Shown: positions 16,716-25,614, numbered from the stretch's first letter. The stretch is DNA of 64,000 nucleotides from an uncultured Clostridium sp. (GCA_900549235.1 URNT01000004.1:62001-126000); one strand, 5' to 3'. Translations and numbers: made by a program. Notes: generated from the letters alone by a model not told the origin.

Positions 16716-18200
16716 ATGCATCAGGTTAATCTTCAGAAAAATTATCAGCTTTTTATCGGAGGTGTATGGAAGGACGCTTCTGATGGAAATACCTTTAAAA
16801 CCTACTGCCCCGCAGATAATACGCTGCTGGCAGCCTGCGCGGAAGCGACAAAAGAGGACGTAGATGAAGCAGTCGCTGCTGCCTGGAAGGCATTTGAAAC
16901 CTGGAAGCAGGTTCCGGTCAATGAACGGGCCGTTATCTTAAACAAAATTGCCGACATCATTGACGCCAACAGGGAACATCTTGCCATGGTAGAGTCCCTG
17001 GACAACGGCAAGCCCATCCGTGAAACCCTGGCAGTAGATATTCCTATGGCCGCCCAGCATTTCCGCTATTTTGCAGGCTGTATTATGGCCGAGGAAGGCA
17101 GCGCCAATATGCTCGGAAATGACACCTTAAGCCTGATTCTCAGAGAGCCCATCGGAGTAGTAGGCCAGATCGTTCCCTGGAACTTCCCCTTCCTGATGGC
17201 AGCCTGGAAGCTGGCTCCCGTCCTTGCAAGCGGCTGCTGTACCGTATTTAAGACCTCCAGCGCCACTCCATTAAGCGTCCTTGAATTTGCAAGGCTGGTT
17301 CAGGATGTAATCCCTGCAGGCGTATTTAACGTAATCACCGGCTCCGGCTCCAGATCCGGCCAGTACATGTTAGAGCATAGGGGCTTCAGAAAGCTGGCCT
17401 TCACCGGCTCCACCGAGGTAGGACGAAGCGTAGCCCTGGCAGCAGCCGAGAAGCTGATCCCGGCAACCCTGGAACTGGGAGGAAAATCTGCCAATATCTT
17501 CTTTGAAGACTGCAGCTGGGAAATGGCTATGGACGGCCTGCAGATGGGCATCCTCTTTAACCAGGGCCAGGTATGCTGCGCCGGTTCCAGAGTCTTTGTC
17601 CAGGAATCCATTTACGACCGCTTTGTAGAAGAAGCCGTTAAGCGCTTTAATCAGGTAAAGGTAGGACTCCCATGGCTGCCAGAAACCCAGATGGGCTGCC
17701 AGATTAACAAGGGCCAGATGGAAAAGATCCTGAAAATGGTCGATCTGGGCGTATCAGAAGGCGCCACCCTTCTGTGCGGCGGCAAACAGCTGACAGACGG
17801 CCCCTTAAAGGACGGCTGTTTCCTCCGCCCCACCCTTCTTGGAAATGTAACCAACAACATGCGTGTGGCTCAGGAGGAAATCTTCGGCCCCGTGGCCTGC
17901 ATCCTGAAATTCAAAACAGAGGATGAGGTCATCGCCATGGCAAATGACAGCGAATACGGACTGGGCGGCGCTGTGTGGACAAAAGACATCAACCGGGCTC
18001 TCCGTGTAGCAAGAGCCGTAGAAACAGGCCGTATGTGGGTTAACACCTACAACGCCATCCCCGAAGGTGCTCCATTTGGCGGTTACAAGACCTCCGGTAT
18101 CGGCCGCGAGACCCACAAGGTAATTCTGGAACATTATACCCAGATGAAGAACATTATGATCAACCTTAGTGAAACTCCTACTGGCTTTTATCCGGCATAA
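16716..18200 (+). CDS. NAD(P)+-dependent aldehyde dehydrogenase
   Basis: A 494-residue class-I-type aldehyde dehydrogenase. The general base is E253 in LELGGKSANI, the catalytic cysteine is C287 in NQGQVCCAGSR, and GSTEVGR near 231-237 is the coenzyme-binding turn. The start at 16716 follows AGGAGG with 7-base spacing; longer readings upstream overlap the previous gene and are unlikely. It oxidises the aldehyde produced by the upstream dehydrogenase to a carboxylate and is non-acylating by its length and motifs. A weak hairpin, CATGCT / AGCATG (18203-18221), follows the stop codon. Confidence 0.92.
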   Translation: MHQVNLQKNYQLFIGGVWKDASDGNTFKTYCPADNTLLAACAEATKEDVDEAVAAAWKAFETWKQVPVNERAVILNKIADIIDANREHLAMVESLDNGKPIRETLAVDIPMAAQHFRYFAGCIMAEEGSANMLGNDTLSLILREPIGVVGQIVPWNFPFLMAAWKLAPVLASGCCTVFKTSSATPLSVLEFARLVQDVIPAGVFNVITGSGSRSGQYMLEHRGFRKLAFTGSTEVGRSVALAAAEKLIPATLELGGKSANIFFEDCSWEMAMDGLQMGILFNQGQVCCAGSRVFVQESIYDRFVEEAVKRFNQVKVGLPWLPETQMGCQINKGQMEKILKMVDLGVSEGATLLCGGKQLTDGPLKDGCFLRPTLLGNVTNNMRVAQEEIFGPVACILKFKTEDEVIAMANDSEYGLGGAVWTKDINRALRVARAVETGRMWVNTYNAIPEGAPFGGYKTSGIGRETHKVILEHYTQMKNIMINLSETPTGFYPA

Positions 18201-18248
18201 AACATGCTCTGCTTCAGCATGAATTTTCCTTTGAAATTCCAGCAGAAA

Positions 18249-18291
18249 TGTTGTCGAAACAACAGACTTTTTCTTTCTTTTCGTCTATACT
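18249..18291 (+). promoter_or_regulatory. Palindrome and -10 element upstream of the ferredoxin gene
   Basis: TGTTGTCGAAACAACA (18249-18264) is a perfect 6-bp inverted repeat with a CGAA centre. TATACT (18286-18291) is a possible -10, but the -35 at the expected spacing (CAGACT) is poor. A weak -35 next to a palindrome suggests activator-dependent control, though a simple RNA hairpin is also possible. Confidence 0.4.
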
Positions 18292-18320
18292 TCAGACATA
18301 AATATGCAGGAGGTATGGAT

Positions 18321-19049
18321 ATGATAAGAAGGATCATCAAGATAAATGAAGATTTATGCAACGGCTGCGGCGCCTGTGCCGCAGCCTGTCACGAAGGAGC
18401 CATCGGTATGGTTGACGGTAAGGCCGTTCTTTTAAAGGACGACTACTGCGACGGCCTGGGAGACTGTCTCCCCGCCTGTCCTACAGGAGCGATTTCCTTT
18501 GAGGAACGAGAGGCGGCTGCTTATGATGAAGCGGCTGTAAAGGCTCGGATGGCAGAAAGAAACAGAGAACATGGCAAAAGCCATGGACACGCCCACACCG
18601 GCGGCTGCCCCGGTTCCAGATCCCAGACCATCAGCCGCACTCCCCAGCCTCAGGCTCCAGGTATCCCCGGCGGATCCCCGGTTCCCGGCTGCCTGTCCCA
18701 GTGGCCCGTACAGATCAAGCTGGTTCCCACCCAGGCTCCGTATTTCAAAGACGCCCGTCTGCTGGTAGCCGCCGACTGCACCGCCTTCACCTACGGCAAT
18801 TTCCACCAGGATTTCATCAGCGGCCGCATCACTCTCATTGGCTGTCCCAAGCTGGATATGACCGATTACAGCGAAAAGCTGGCTGAGATTATCCGTTCAA
18901 ACGATATAAAAGATGTGATGGTAGTCCGCATGGAAGTGCCCTGCTGCGGCGGAATCGAGAATGCAGTAAAAGAGGCGCTGATCGCCAGCGGGAAGATGAT
19001 ACCGTGGCAGGTGGTAACGGTGAAGATCGATGGGACGCTGATACGGTAG
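18321..19049 (+). CDS. Two-cluster ferredoxin-type protein with a His/Pro-rich linker
   Basis: A 242-residue protein. The N terminus binds two iron-sulfur clusters: a regular CNGCGACAAAC motif, and a second site, CDGLGDCLPACP, in which one cysteine of the usual spacing is displaced. A linker (about residues 85-130) is rich in His, Gly, Pro and Ser. The C-terminal domain has CTAF, GCPK and a CCGG motif. Such proteins occur near hybrid-cluster proteins and other redox enzymes in anaerobes; the function is not proven. AGGAGG precedes the ATG at 18321; an alternative ATG at 18315 is too close to it. Confidence 0.8.
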   Translation: MIRRIIKINEDLCNGCGACAAACHEGAIGMVDGKAVLLKDDYCDGLGDCLPACPTGAISFEEREAAAYDEAAVKARMAERNREHGKSHGHAHTGGCPGSRSQTISRTPQPQAPGIPGGSPVPGCLSQWPVQIKLVPTQAPYFKDARLLVAADCTAFTYGNFHQDFISGRITLIGCPKLDMTDYSEKLAEIIRSNDIKDVMVVRMEVPCCGGIENAVKEALIASGKMIPWQVVTVKIDGTLIR

Positions 19050-19067
19050 GGGATGGATTGACAGGAG

Positions 19068-19106
19068 AAAAGCGCTGAAAGCCAAGAACTGCTTTCAGCG
19101 CTTTTT
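19068..19106 (+). terminator. Intrinsic terminator after the ferredoxin gene
   Basis: AAAAGCGCTGAAAG pairs perfectly with CTTTCAGCGCTTTT over a 10-base loop and ends in a T run, 18 bp past the stop codon. Because the stem has A's at its 5' side and T's at its 3' side, it can work in both directions and probably also stops the convergent FadR-type gene. Confidence 0.9.
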
Positions 19107-19130
19107 GTGTTCTTCTTTTTACGGGTTGAT

Positions 19131-19829
19131 TTAATGCATGGAAATCTCTTTAATAGAGTATTTAAAGAAATCACTCAGACATTTTTTCAGCTTGTTTCTG
19201 TCATCCTGATGGAATGCATTTAATATTTTACATCGGTAAAATACTGCGCTGGCTTTTGATGATTCTAAAGAGAGAACTTTAATGGCTGACTCCTTTCTTA
19301 GAAGCACCATGATCTGCATCAGCCTGGAATAAATGCTGTTTCTGCACATATCGCCAACATATGTGTCAATTTCCGTCAGCAAAGCACAAAAATCCTCAGC
19401 TGAAATTTCTTCTATCTCCAGTTCTAAAAGCCTGTCTCTGAACTCTTCCATCTTCTGAAGGATCTCCGGCGTTCTATTGTCATAGCAGGTCAGATACACC
19501 TCTGTTTCGATCAGGCGTCTGGCTGCGTAAACTTCATCATGTTTATGCATCTCCTGATAATACATCCACATAACTGTTTCTTCAGGAATCTTCATATTGG
19601 CCTCGCTTACAAAGCTTCCATCACCCGGCTTAATGGTCAGCATCCCCACCAGCGACAAGGCGCGAAGCGCTTCTCTGATGCGGCTTCGGGTTACTTGAAA
19701 ATTCTCAGCCAATTCCCGTTCGTTTGGCAGCTTATCTCCTGGTTTCAGCTGACCGCTGGTAATCATACCCGCGATCTTTTCCATAACCTGTTCTGTCAGT
19801 GTTATCTTTTTTAACGGTTCGTATTCCAT
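19131..19829 (-). CDS. FadR-type GntR transcriptional regulator of the sugar-acid locus
   Basis: A 232-residue GntR regulator. The N-terminal winged helix has the FadR-subfamily pattern (GDKLPNERELAENFQVTRSRIREALR, then KPGDGSFV), and an FCD domain follows. The start at 19829 follows GGGGAAAGGA. It lies 107 bp downstream of the aldolase gene of the sugar-acid operon. The FadR family binds TGGTnnnACCA sequences, and two TTGGTASTACCAA sites lie in the divergent region at 24.3-24.4 kb, so it most likely controls both operons there. Confidence 0.87.
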   Translation of the reverse strand: MEYEPLKKITLTEQVMEKIAGMITSGQLKPGDKLPNERELAENFQVTRSRIREALRALSLVGMLTIKPGDGSFVSEANMKIPEETVMWMYYQEMHKHDEVYAARRLIETEVYLTCYDNRTPEILQKMEEFRDRLLELEIEEISAEDFCALLTEIDTYVGDMCRNSIYSRLMQIMVLLRKESAIKVLSLESSKASAVFYRCKILNAFHQDDRNKLKKCLSDFFKYSIKEISMH

Positions 19830-19936
19830 AACAGTCCTTTCCCCTTCCGCTCTGTCCCTTATATCTTTTATCATACCACAGATTCAGTAAAAATGGGAAA
19901 TTTTCATACCTGTTCAGCCATGCGGCAGCCGTATCA

Positions 19937-20821
19937 TCAGGAAACGCCCTTTACAATTAAATACTGCTCTAAAACCCTGTCAATCTCTCTCATTTTATCC
20001 TCAGTCAAAGACAGCATTGGCCTTCTCACCTCTCCGGCGTCTATGCCCTGTACCCTGGAAATGTATTTCAGACTTGCACAGAGGCCGTTTTTCAGCACCA
20101 CATCTAAAATGGAATTGGATTTTGCCTGGAGCTCCCGCGCTTCCTCATCCTTATGCTCCAAATAAAGTTCCATAATCCTCCGGTACTGGGGCAGCATAAA
20201 ATTAAAATTGCTTCCAATAAATCCATCACAGCCAAATGCTAAAAATGCCACCATACAGTTTTCAAATCCGCCGTAGCATTTGATGGAATCATTCAAATTC
20301 TTAATTCGCTCCATCTGGTAAAGGTTCAGATTTGTATGTTTTACCGCGCCGATTGCCCCCGACTTCAAAAGAGCGCGAATATCGGGATGGGATAAATCCA
20401 GCTCCCTATGGGTACTCATAGGAATATTGTAGAATAAAACAGGAGCATCTGCGGCTTCTGCAATATCATAGTAATATCCTGCGATTTCTTTTTCTGAAAA
20501 TCCAAAGTAAAAAGGCGGTACAGCCGCAACCTGGCTGATTCCAAGCTCCCTCGCCTTTTTCGCATATGCAGCTGCTTCTGCAGTACGGATTGCTCCCACA
20601 TGAGCAAAGATTTCTGCCTTTTTCACATATTCAGAAGCTAGCTCAAAGGAGCGGATTCTCTCTGCCTCAGAAAGCAGGAAACACTCCCCTGAGCTTCCGC
20701 CGATAAAGAAGCCGTCTGCTCCCTCTGCTAAATTTCTATCCCACAGCTGCTTTAATGCCTGTTCATTTAACTGATTCTTCTGATCAAACGGCGTGATCGA
20801 CGCCACATACATTTTCTTCAT
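19937..20821 (-). CDS. DapA/NanA-family class I aldolase
   Basis: A 294-residue member of the dihydrodipicolinate synthase / N-acetylneuraminate lyase superfamily. GGSSGE (41-46) binds the keto-acid carboxylate, Y131 in YNIP is the proton relay, and K161 in AVKHTN forms the Schiff base. In the company of a mutarotase, a lactonase-like hydrolase and a dehydrogenase, it most probably cleaves a 2-keto-3-deoxy sugar acid to pyruvate plus an aldehyde. The start at 20821 is preceded by GAGGGA; the longer in-frame N terminus overlaps the mutarotase gene and is rejected. Confidence 0.88.
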   Translation of the reverse strand: MKKMYVASITPFDQKNQLNEQALKQLWDRNLAEGADGFFIGGSSGECFLLSEAERIRSFELASEYVKKAEIFAHVGAIRTAEAAAYAKKARELGISQVAAVPPFYFGFSEKEIAGYYYDIAEAADAPVLFYNIPMSTHRELDLSHPDIRALLKSGAIGAVKHTNLNLYQMERIKNLNDSIKCYGGFENCMVAFLAFGCDGFIGSNFNFMLPQYRRIMELYLEHKDEEARELQAKSNSILDVVLKNGLCASLKYISRVQGIDAGEVRRPMLSLTEDKMREIDRVLEQYLIVKGVS

Positions 20822-20831
20822 AGTGATCCCT

Positions 20832-21155
20832 CTAATCCAAATGATATATTTCCTGCATATCCATCCACGGGCCATCCTCAGACAGCGGATTCATGCACGG
20901 GATACACTCGCCCCACCAGCGCTGCGTTTCCGGGTCAGCTGCCATCTTTGCCATATCCGCTTCATAGTCCTTTCCCACATACTCATAGTAGGAAAAAATG
21001 TACTCTCCAAAGCAGTAAATGGAGTAATTCTGCAGATTACATTCCTTAATCATATCATTGATCTGCCTCCATGGCGCTGCATGAAGCTCTTTATAATAAG
21101 CGGCCTTTTCTGGTGTAAGTCTTGATACGCTTCCATATCGCTTTACTTCTGCCAT
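20832..21155 (-). CDS. L-rhamnose mutarotase family protein
   Basis: A 107-residue dimeric ferredoxin-fold protein of the RhaM (DUF718) family, which equilibrates sugar anomers. The pattern YGSVSRLTPEKAAYYKELHA, the central NYSIYCFGEYIFSYYEYVG and the C-terminal WW and EIYHLD segments match. Position 10 bp from the aldolase and 15 bp from the hydrolase genes indicates an operon. The substrate is probably L-rhamnose, L-fucose or a similar deoxy sugar; the paralogous branches cannot be separated by eye. Confidence 0.85.
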   Translation of the reverse strand: MAEVKRYGSVSRLTPEKAAYYKELHAAPWRQINDMIKECNLQNYSIYCFGEYIFSYYEYVGKDYEADMAKMAADPETQRWWGECIPCMNPLSEDGPWMDMQEIYHLD

Positions 21156-21170
21156 AATGTTCTTCTCCTT

Positions 21171-22043
21171 TTATAATCCATAAATTCTCTTTGCATTTTC
21201 ATAAAAAAGCTTATTCTGAAACTCAATTCCCCTCGGCTCGGTAATATTTAAAAGAGCCTGAATCCACGGTTCAAGACAAGTTGCCACATTGCAGACCGGA
21301 TAATTTCCGCCAAACATAACTCTGTCTTCTCCAAAACAGTCCAGAGCCATATCCACAGCCGGACGCAGCGTATCCTCAGACCACTCTCCTGCTGGATTTA
21401 AACCTGAAATCTTGCATACCACATTGGAAAGGGATGCCAGATTCTCCATATTCTTCTTCCAATTTTCCTTGTATTCCTGTTCCTTTTTATCTGGATTTTC
21501 CTTTGCGATAATATCAGGATTTACGATGCCCATATGATTTAATACAACCGTAGTTTCCGGACAGGCTTTTGCCATCTGGTATAAATCTCCCAGCTCCTCA
21601 TTTCTTACACAGCCTTCAAACACCAATCCCCGCTGCCCTAATAGACGCACATTTTCAATGAAACGGCTCTTTAAACAGGTCTTTGCAACTGCCTCAGGCA
21701 CATGAAGTACCTGCCTCACTCCTTTAATATAAGGAGACGTAATATTGTCCAGGTACTCAGAAAATCCTTCCTCTTCTAAGCAGCCCGAAATGCTTGCTCC
21801 GGCAAACAAATTTTCCGGATCTTCGCAGCAGGCTATGATGAATTCATTTTCCTCAGCCTTATTTGACTTGGCACAATCTACCTCTACATAAACGGCTGCT
21901 TCAATTTCATGGCCTTCTCCTGCTGTAGCCTTGTAATCTTCCAAAGTATAGGTGCGGTTCAGCACCTCCCCTTCCCCGTCAAGCCAGGGAAGGGATAATT
22001 GTTCTAAATTCCATACATGTACATGGGTATCAATAATCTTCAT
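21171..22043 (-). CDS. Amidohydrolase-2 family hydrolase (sugar lactonase-like)
   Basis: A 290-residue TIM-barrel hydrolase of the amidohydrolase-related family (COG3618). It begins IIDTHVHVW with the HxH motif at 7-9. A mid-protein VLNHMG supplies another histidine, and MFGGNYPVCN carries the C-terminal conserved region, where the catalytic Asp of the family is replaced by Asn (GSNYP/GGNYP type). The nearest characterised relatives are L-fuconolactonase and L-rhamnono-lactonase. It would open the lactone formed by the dehydrogenase upstream. The gene is 15 bp from both neighbours. Confidence 0.83.
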   Translation of the reverse strand: MKIIDTHVHVWNLEQLSLPWLDGEGEVLNRTYTLEDYKATAGEGHEIEAAVYVEVDCAKSNKAEENEFIIACCEDPENLFAGASISGCLEEEGFSEYLDNITSPYIKGVRQVLHVPEAVAKTCLKSRFIENVRLLGQRGLVFEGCVRNEELGDLYQMAKACPETTVVLNHMGIVNPDIIAKENPDKKEQEYKENWKKNMENLASLSNVVCKISGLNPAGEWSEDTLRPAVDMALDCFGEDRVMFGGNYPVCNVATCLEPWIQALLNITEPRGIEFQNKLFYENAKRIYGL

Positions 22044-22058
22044 GGGAATACCTCCTGA

Positions 22059-23141
22059 TCACTCACTGTAGTCCACTGGAAGTCCGCCCTGTGCATTGGA
22101 CTTATAACATGCTTCTACTACGCACATAGTATGGTAAGCGTCCTCGAAGCTGTTCATATAGTGATAATCCGGATTCTCCAACTTCTTCATCAGTCCGCCC
22201 ATGGTTCCGATAAATGCTTCGTTGAACCAGCTTCCCTTTACCTCTAAGGTTCTCCATCCCTTTCCGTCGTCTGTGATGTACTCCACCTTATCCGGCCTTC
22301 CTGTAGGATAATCTAAAATCAGCCCAAGCTGGATACGGATCGCTCCCTTCATTCCTTCGATCTTCATCATACTCTCCTGATAGTCAGGTGCATAGTCATG
22401 ATTGTGATTAATATGCAGATTCACTCTCAATACGTCGCCATAATCCATGATAATAGAGGTTCTCGTCTGGGAAAGAGCCTGCATCTTAGGATGCTGCATG
22501 GTTTTGCAGTATACACCTGTGGGATCGCCTACAAAGCTTCTGATGCAGTCAATATAGTGGATGCTGTGATAGTTGATTTCCATTCTCTCAAGGCCGAATA
22601 AGAAACTCCACAGATGCCAAGGATGAAGCTCTACCACACGCCAGTCAATGTCTACGATATCACCGATTACTCCATCCTCAATCAGTTTTCTGGCAGCAAT
22701 CATGTAAGGCGCCTGGCGAAGCTGAAAGTTTACGCCGGCTGTCAGATTCTTCTCTCGGCAGATGTCCAGAATTTCCTTTGCCTGTTCAATACTCTCCCCC
22801 ATAGGCTTCTGCATCAGAACAGCCGCATTGTCAGGAAGCATCCTTAAGATTCCCGCTGTTTTGGAAGCCGGAACCGCAATGTCAAACACAGCTTCTTCCT
22901 TAATCCCCAGCTCTACCAGTTTTTCTACAGAGTCTGCCGCATAAGGAATATGAAAGTCATCGGCAGCCTTCTTAGCCTTTTCAAAGTCTAAATCATAGAT
23001 TCCCACCACCGGATATTCTGCCATCTGATAGGCCGGCAGGTGAGAGCCTGTCACGATTCCGCCAGCTCCAATAATCACGATCTTTCTCACCTTTTCCGGC
23101 ATTTCCGGAACGTAATTTAATTCTTCAATTTTGTTTGCCAT
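22059..23141 (-). CDS. Gfo/Idh/MocA-family sugar dehydrogenase
   Basis: A 360-residue oxidoreductase. The Rossmann motif IIGAGGIVTGSHLPAY is near residue 24. LMQKPMGES is the conserved EKP-type segment, here QKP, and the C-terminal sheet domain has YHSIHYIDCIR with the catalytic-region histidines. Members oxidise sugars or inositols with NAD(P)+. Between a RhaT-like transporter and a lactonase-like hydrolase, it fits the first oxidation of a deoxy sugar or sugar acid. Replacement of the usual Glu by Gln in EKP should be noted but does not by itself mean inactivity. Confidence 0.86.
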   Translation of the reverse strand: MANKIEELNYVPEMPEKVRKIVIIGAGGIVTGSHLPAYQMAEYPVVGIYDLDFEKAKKAADDFHIPYAADSVEKLVELGIKEEAVFDIAVPASKTAGILRMLPDNAAVLMQKPMGESIEQAKEILDICREKNLTAGVNFQLRQAPYMIAARKLIEDGVIGDIVDIDWRVVELHPWHLWSFLFGLERMEINYHSIHYIDCIRSFVGDPTGVYCKTMQHPKMQALSQTRTSIIMDYGDVLRVNLHINHNHDYAPDYQESMMKIEGMKGAIRIQLGLILDYPTGRPDKVEYITDDGKGWRTLEVKGSWFNEAFIGTMGGLMKKLENPDYHYMNSFEDAYHTMCVVEACYKSNAQGGLPVDYSE

Positions 23142-23170
23142 GATAATGTAACCTCCTAAATTTTCATTTA

Positions 23171-24184
23171 TTATAAACCATTAGAAATGCCTACAACAAC
23201 AAGAGCAGCAATAATAATCGCATTTCCATACAAAGCCACCTGCTTTGCCTTCTGAAACCCTTTCCATTCCCCATCCAAAAATCCCCAGATGTTAGCAATA
23301 ATAAGAGCCAGACCATTGAAAGCCACCCAGCCGAACACAGGGCCTAAATCTCCCAGCAAAGCCGTTGCTTTCCCGTAGATCGCCAGAGCGCTGAACCACA
23401 CAATAGAGGTGAGGACTACTTTAAAATAAGCCTTTGCACAGCCTGGTTTCATGTAGTCTGTATATGTTTTGTTCTTTATAAGCTTTGATAATGCATAGAT
23501 AAAGTTTGCTAAAAATCCACCTGCAAATACCACAACCCAAGACAGCAAGCTGGCGCTTGTAGGATTGATTCCATCCGCCACAGCTAAGTTTACAGGATAA
23601 TTAGAAGCCGTTGCACCGATATTAATAGCCGCTGACCCTGCACCGGAAGCCAACGCCATAATAAGACCTGTTACAAATACGGAAGATCCTGCTTTTTTTT
23701 GTTCTTTTTTCTCAGCTGTATCTCCATTTTTCATAAATCCTGCCTTTGACAGCACAACTACGCCTGCCAAAAGAATAGCCTGTCCTAACAGAAGGACAAT
23801 CATAACTTTAGCAGATGGATAAGTTCCTAGAATTATCATAGGAACAAAACTGCCTAAAAGGTTGGAAAGTCCCAAGTTGATTCCAGTTACCAGTGATACT
23901 CCAATCATATCAATAGATTTGCTGTACCAAATAGAACTGATTCCCCAGAAAAATCCTGCCAGAGCACCGCAGAACAAAGTAACTGCTGGAGTTGCTTTAA
24001 TATAGGTCATGTAATTGGGCACTTCCGCCATGCACCAAATATGAGGAATGAATAAAACTCCAATTATAGAAAACAAAACCCAAAATGCCTCCCAGGAAAA
24101 AGGCTGATACTTCTTAAAGCAGATTCCAAAACTCCCCTGAAACATACATGCAAAAAGCAGAACTAAAAAAGCTGTTGCCATCAT
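23171..24184 (-). CDS. RhaT-like sugar:proton symporter
   Basis: A 337-residue transporter with ten predicted membrane segments. FGICFKKYQPFSWEAFWV and GFFWGISSIWY match the L-rhamnose-proton symporter (RhaT, DMT superfamily) family. The start was set at 24184 because ACGGAGG lies 6 bases upstream; 13 further residues are open in frame but precede that site. It is the first gene of the leftward sugar-acid operon, followed by dehydrogenase, hydrolase, mutarotase and aldolase genes, which together make a non-phosphorylative route for a deoxy sugar. Confidence 0.86.
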   Translation of the reverse strand: MMATAFLVLLFACMFQGSFGICFKKYQPFSWEAFWVLFSIIGVLFIPHIWCMAEVPNYMTYIKATPAVTLFCGALAGFFWGISSIWYSKSIDMIGVSLVTGINLGLSNLLGSFVPMIILGTYPSAKVMIVLLLGQAILLAGVVVLSKAGFMKNGDTAEKKEQKKAGSSVFVTGLIMALASGAGSAAINIGATASNYPVNLAVADGINPTSASLLSWVVVFAGGFLANFIYALSKLIKNKTYTDYMKPGCAKAYFKVVLTSIVWFSALAIYGKATALLGDLGPVFGWVAFNGLALIIANIWGFLDGEWKGFQKAKQVALYGNAIIIAALVVVGISNGL

Positions 24185-24254
24185 TAAATACCTCCGTATT
24201 TGTTTTTCTTTGTAATTGTACACGAATATCCGTTCTGTGGCTGCCGGCTTCTTT

Positions 24255-24409
24255 TTGGTACTACCAATATACCAGTTGCATTTATCATATAATGACTATA
24301 TATTAATGTTAATCAATAATTTATACAGTTATATGTACTATTTTTTGTGCATTTTTTCCATTGTAATTCATTTTTCGCTCTTTTATAATTCAATTATTGG
24401 TAGTACCAA
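24255..24409. promoter_or_regulatory. Divergent regulatory region with two TTGGTASTACCAA operators
   Basis: TTGGTACTACCAA (24255-24267) and TTGGTAGTACCAA (24397-24409) are near-identical 13-bp palindromes, one at each side of the region between the RhaT-like gene and the solute-binding-like gene. They match the TGGTnnnACCA form recognised by FadR-type regulators. The right-hand copy sits right after a promoter with TTGTAA (24361-24366), 17 bp and TATAAT (24384-24389), covering the expected transcription start. The left-hand copy lies in the leader of the transporter gene. The FadR-type protein at 19131-19829 is the obvious candidate. Confidence 0.75.
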
Positions 24410-24447
24410 GATCTTTAACACAGTATTTCACAACGGAGGTTTTTAAT

Positions 24448-25596
24448 ATGAATGTTCAATTAAAAGGAATCACATGGTCACATAGCAGAGGATACACCTC
24501 TATCGTCGCCGTATCCCAGCGGTTTTGCGAGCTTCATCCTGGAGTTTCTATTCAATGGGAAAAACGGTCTCTTCAGGAATTTGCCGATGCGCCTATTGAA
24601 AATCTGGCAAAGGCATACGATCTTTTAATTATCGACCACCCATGGGCAGGATTTGCAGCCACTACTGGAATCCTCCTTCCTCTAAATCAGCACCTTTCTG
24701 ATGAGTATTTGGAAGATCAGAAAAATCACTCTGTAGGCGCTTCTCATCTAAGCTACAACTTTCATGACTTCCAAAGTGCCTTAGCCATTGACGCAGCCAC
24801 TCCAATCGCTGTTTACCGACCCGATTTCTTTGCGAAGCAGGATGAAAAACTGCCTGAAACATTTTGCGACGTGCTGGAACTGGCAAAGAAGGGATATGTG
24901 GCTTATGCAGGTATTCCCATTAATTTATTAATGGATTTTTATATGTTCTGCGCCACTTCTACAGACCGTTTCTTTGACAATGATGAAACGATCATAGACC
25001 AGGAAACTGGTGTTGAGGTGTTGGAAACCATGCGCCATCTGGCTTCTTACTGCAGTAAGGAGATCTTTCACTGGGATCCCATTCAGGTTCACGAAGCCCT
25101 TGCCCTTGATAACTCCATCTATTACTGCCCATTTACCTACGGATATACCAACTATTCCCGACGCGGCTACTGTAAGAATCCGCTGAAAGCCGGGGATTTA
25201 GTTACTTATAAAGGCAGGATGTTTAAAAGTGTCTTAGGCGGCACAGGCCTTGCCATATCCAGCCTCTGTGAGCACAAGGACATTGCAGTGGAATTCGCCG
25301 GATATGCCGCTTCTCCTGAGATTCAGACTACAATCTTTACAGAAAACGGTGGTCAACCGGGACACAGAAAGGCATGGCTTGATGAAATAAACAACCGTAT
25401 GACCATGAATTTCTTTAAAGATACCTTAAAGACCTTAGACAACTCCTATCTGCGTCCCCGCTACAGCGGCTACTTGTACTTCCAGGATCACGCCGGGGAT
25501 TATGTGAGGGATTATGTGATGAACGGCGGCAATGCCAAGACAGTTCTTGAAAGAATGAATCATTTATACAGGGAATCAAAACATTTGCAAAAATAA
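24448..25596 (+). CDS. Cytosolic protein of the extracellular solute-binding fold
   Basis: A 382-residue protein resembling family-1 sugar-binding proteins of ABC transporters: KAYDLLIIDHPWAG near residue 52, a central domain, and PLKAGDLVTYKGRMFKSVLGGTGLAIS followed by a FAGYAASPEIQTTIF segment typical of these proteins. It starts MNVQLKGITWSH at an ATG with ACGGAGG 7 bases upstream and has neither a signal peptide nor a lipobox, so it should stay in the cytoplasm. No permease or ATPase gene is nearby. The next genes encode two CoA-transferases and a MaoC hydratase, so it may bind a substrate or CoA-linked intermediate, or act as an enzyme or sensor. Confidence 0.75.
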   Translation: MNVQLKGITWSHSRGYTSIVAVSQRFCELHPGVSIQWEKRSLQEFADAPIENLAKAYDLLIIDHPWAGFAATTGILLPLNQHLSDEYLEDQKNHSVGASHLSYNFHDFQSALAIDAATPIAVYRPDFFAKQDEKLPETFCDVLELAKKGYVAYAGIPINLLMDFYMFCATSTDRFFDNDETIIDQETGVEVLETMRHLASYCSKEIFHWDPIQVHEALALDNSIYYCPFTYGYTNYSRRGYCKNPLKAGDLVTYKGRMFKSVLGGTGLAISSLCEHKDIAVEFAGYAASPEIQTTIFTENGGQPGHRKAWLDEINNRMTMNFFKDTLKTLDNSYLRPRYSGYLYFQDHAGDYVRDYVMNGGNAKTVLERMNHLYRESKHLQK

Positions 25597-25614
25597 AAGA
25601 AAGGTTGATAGCAT

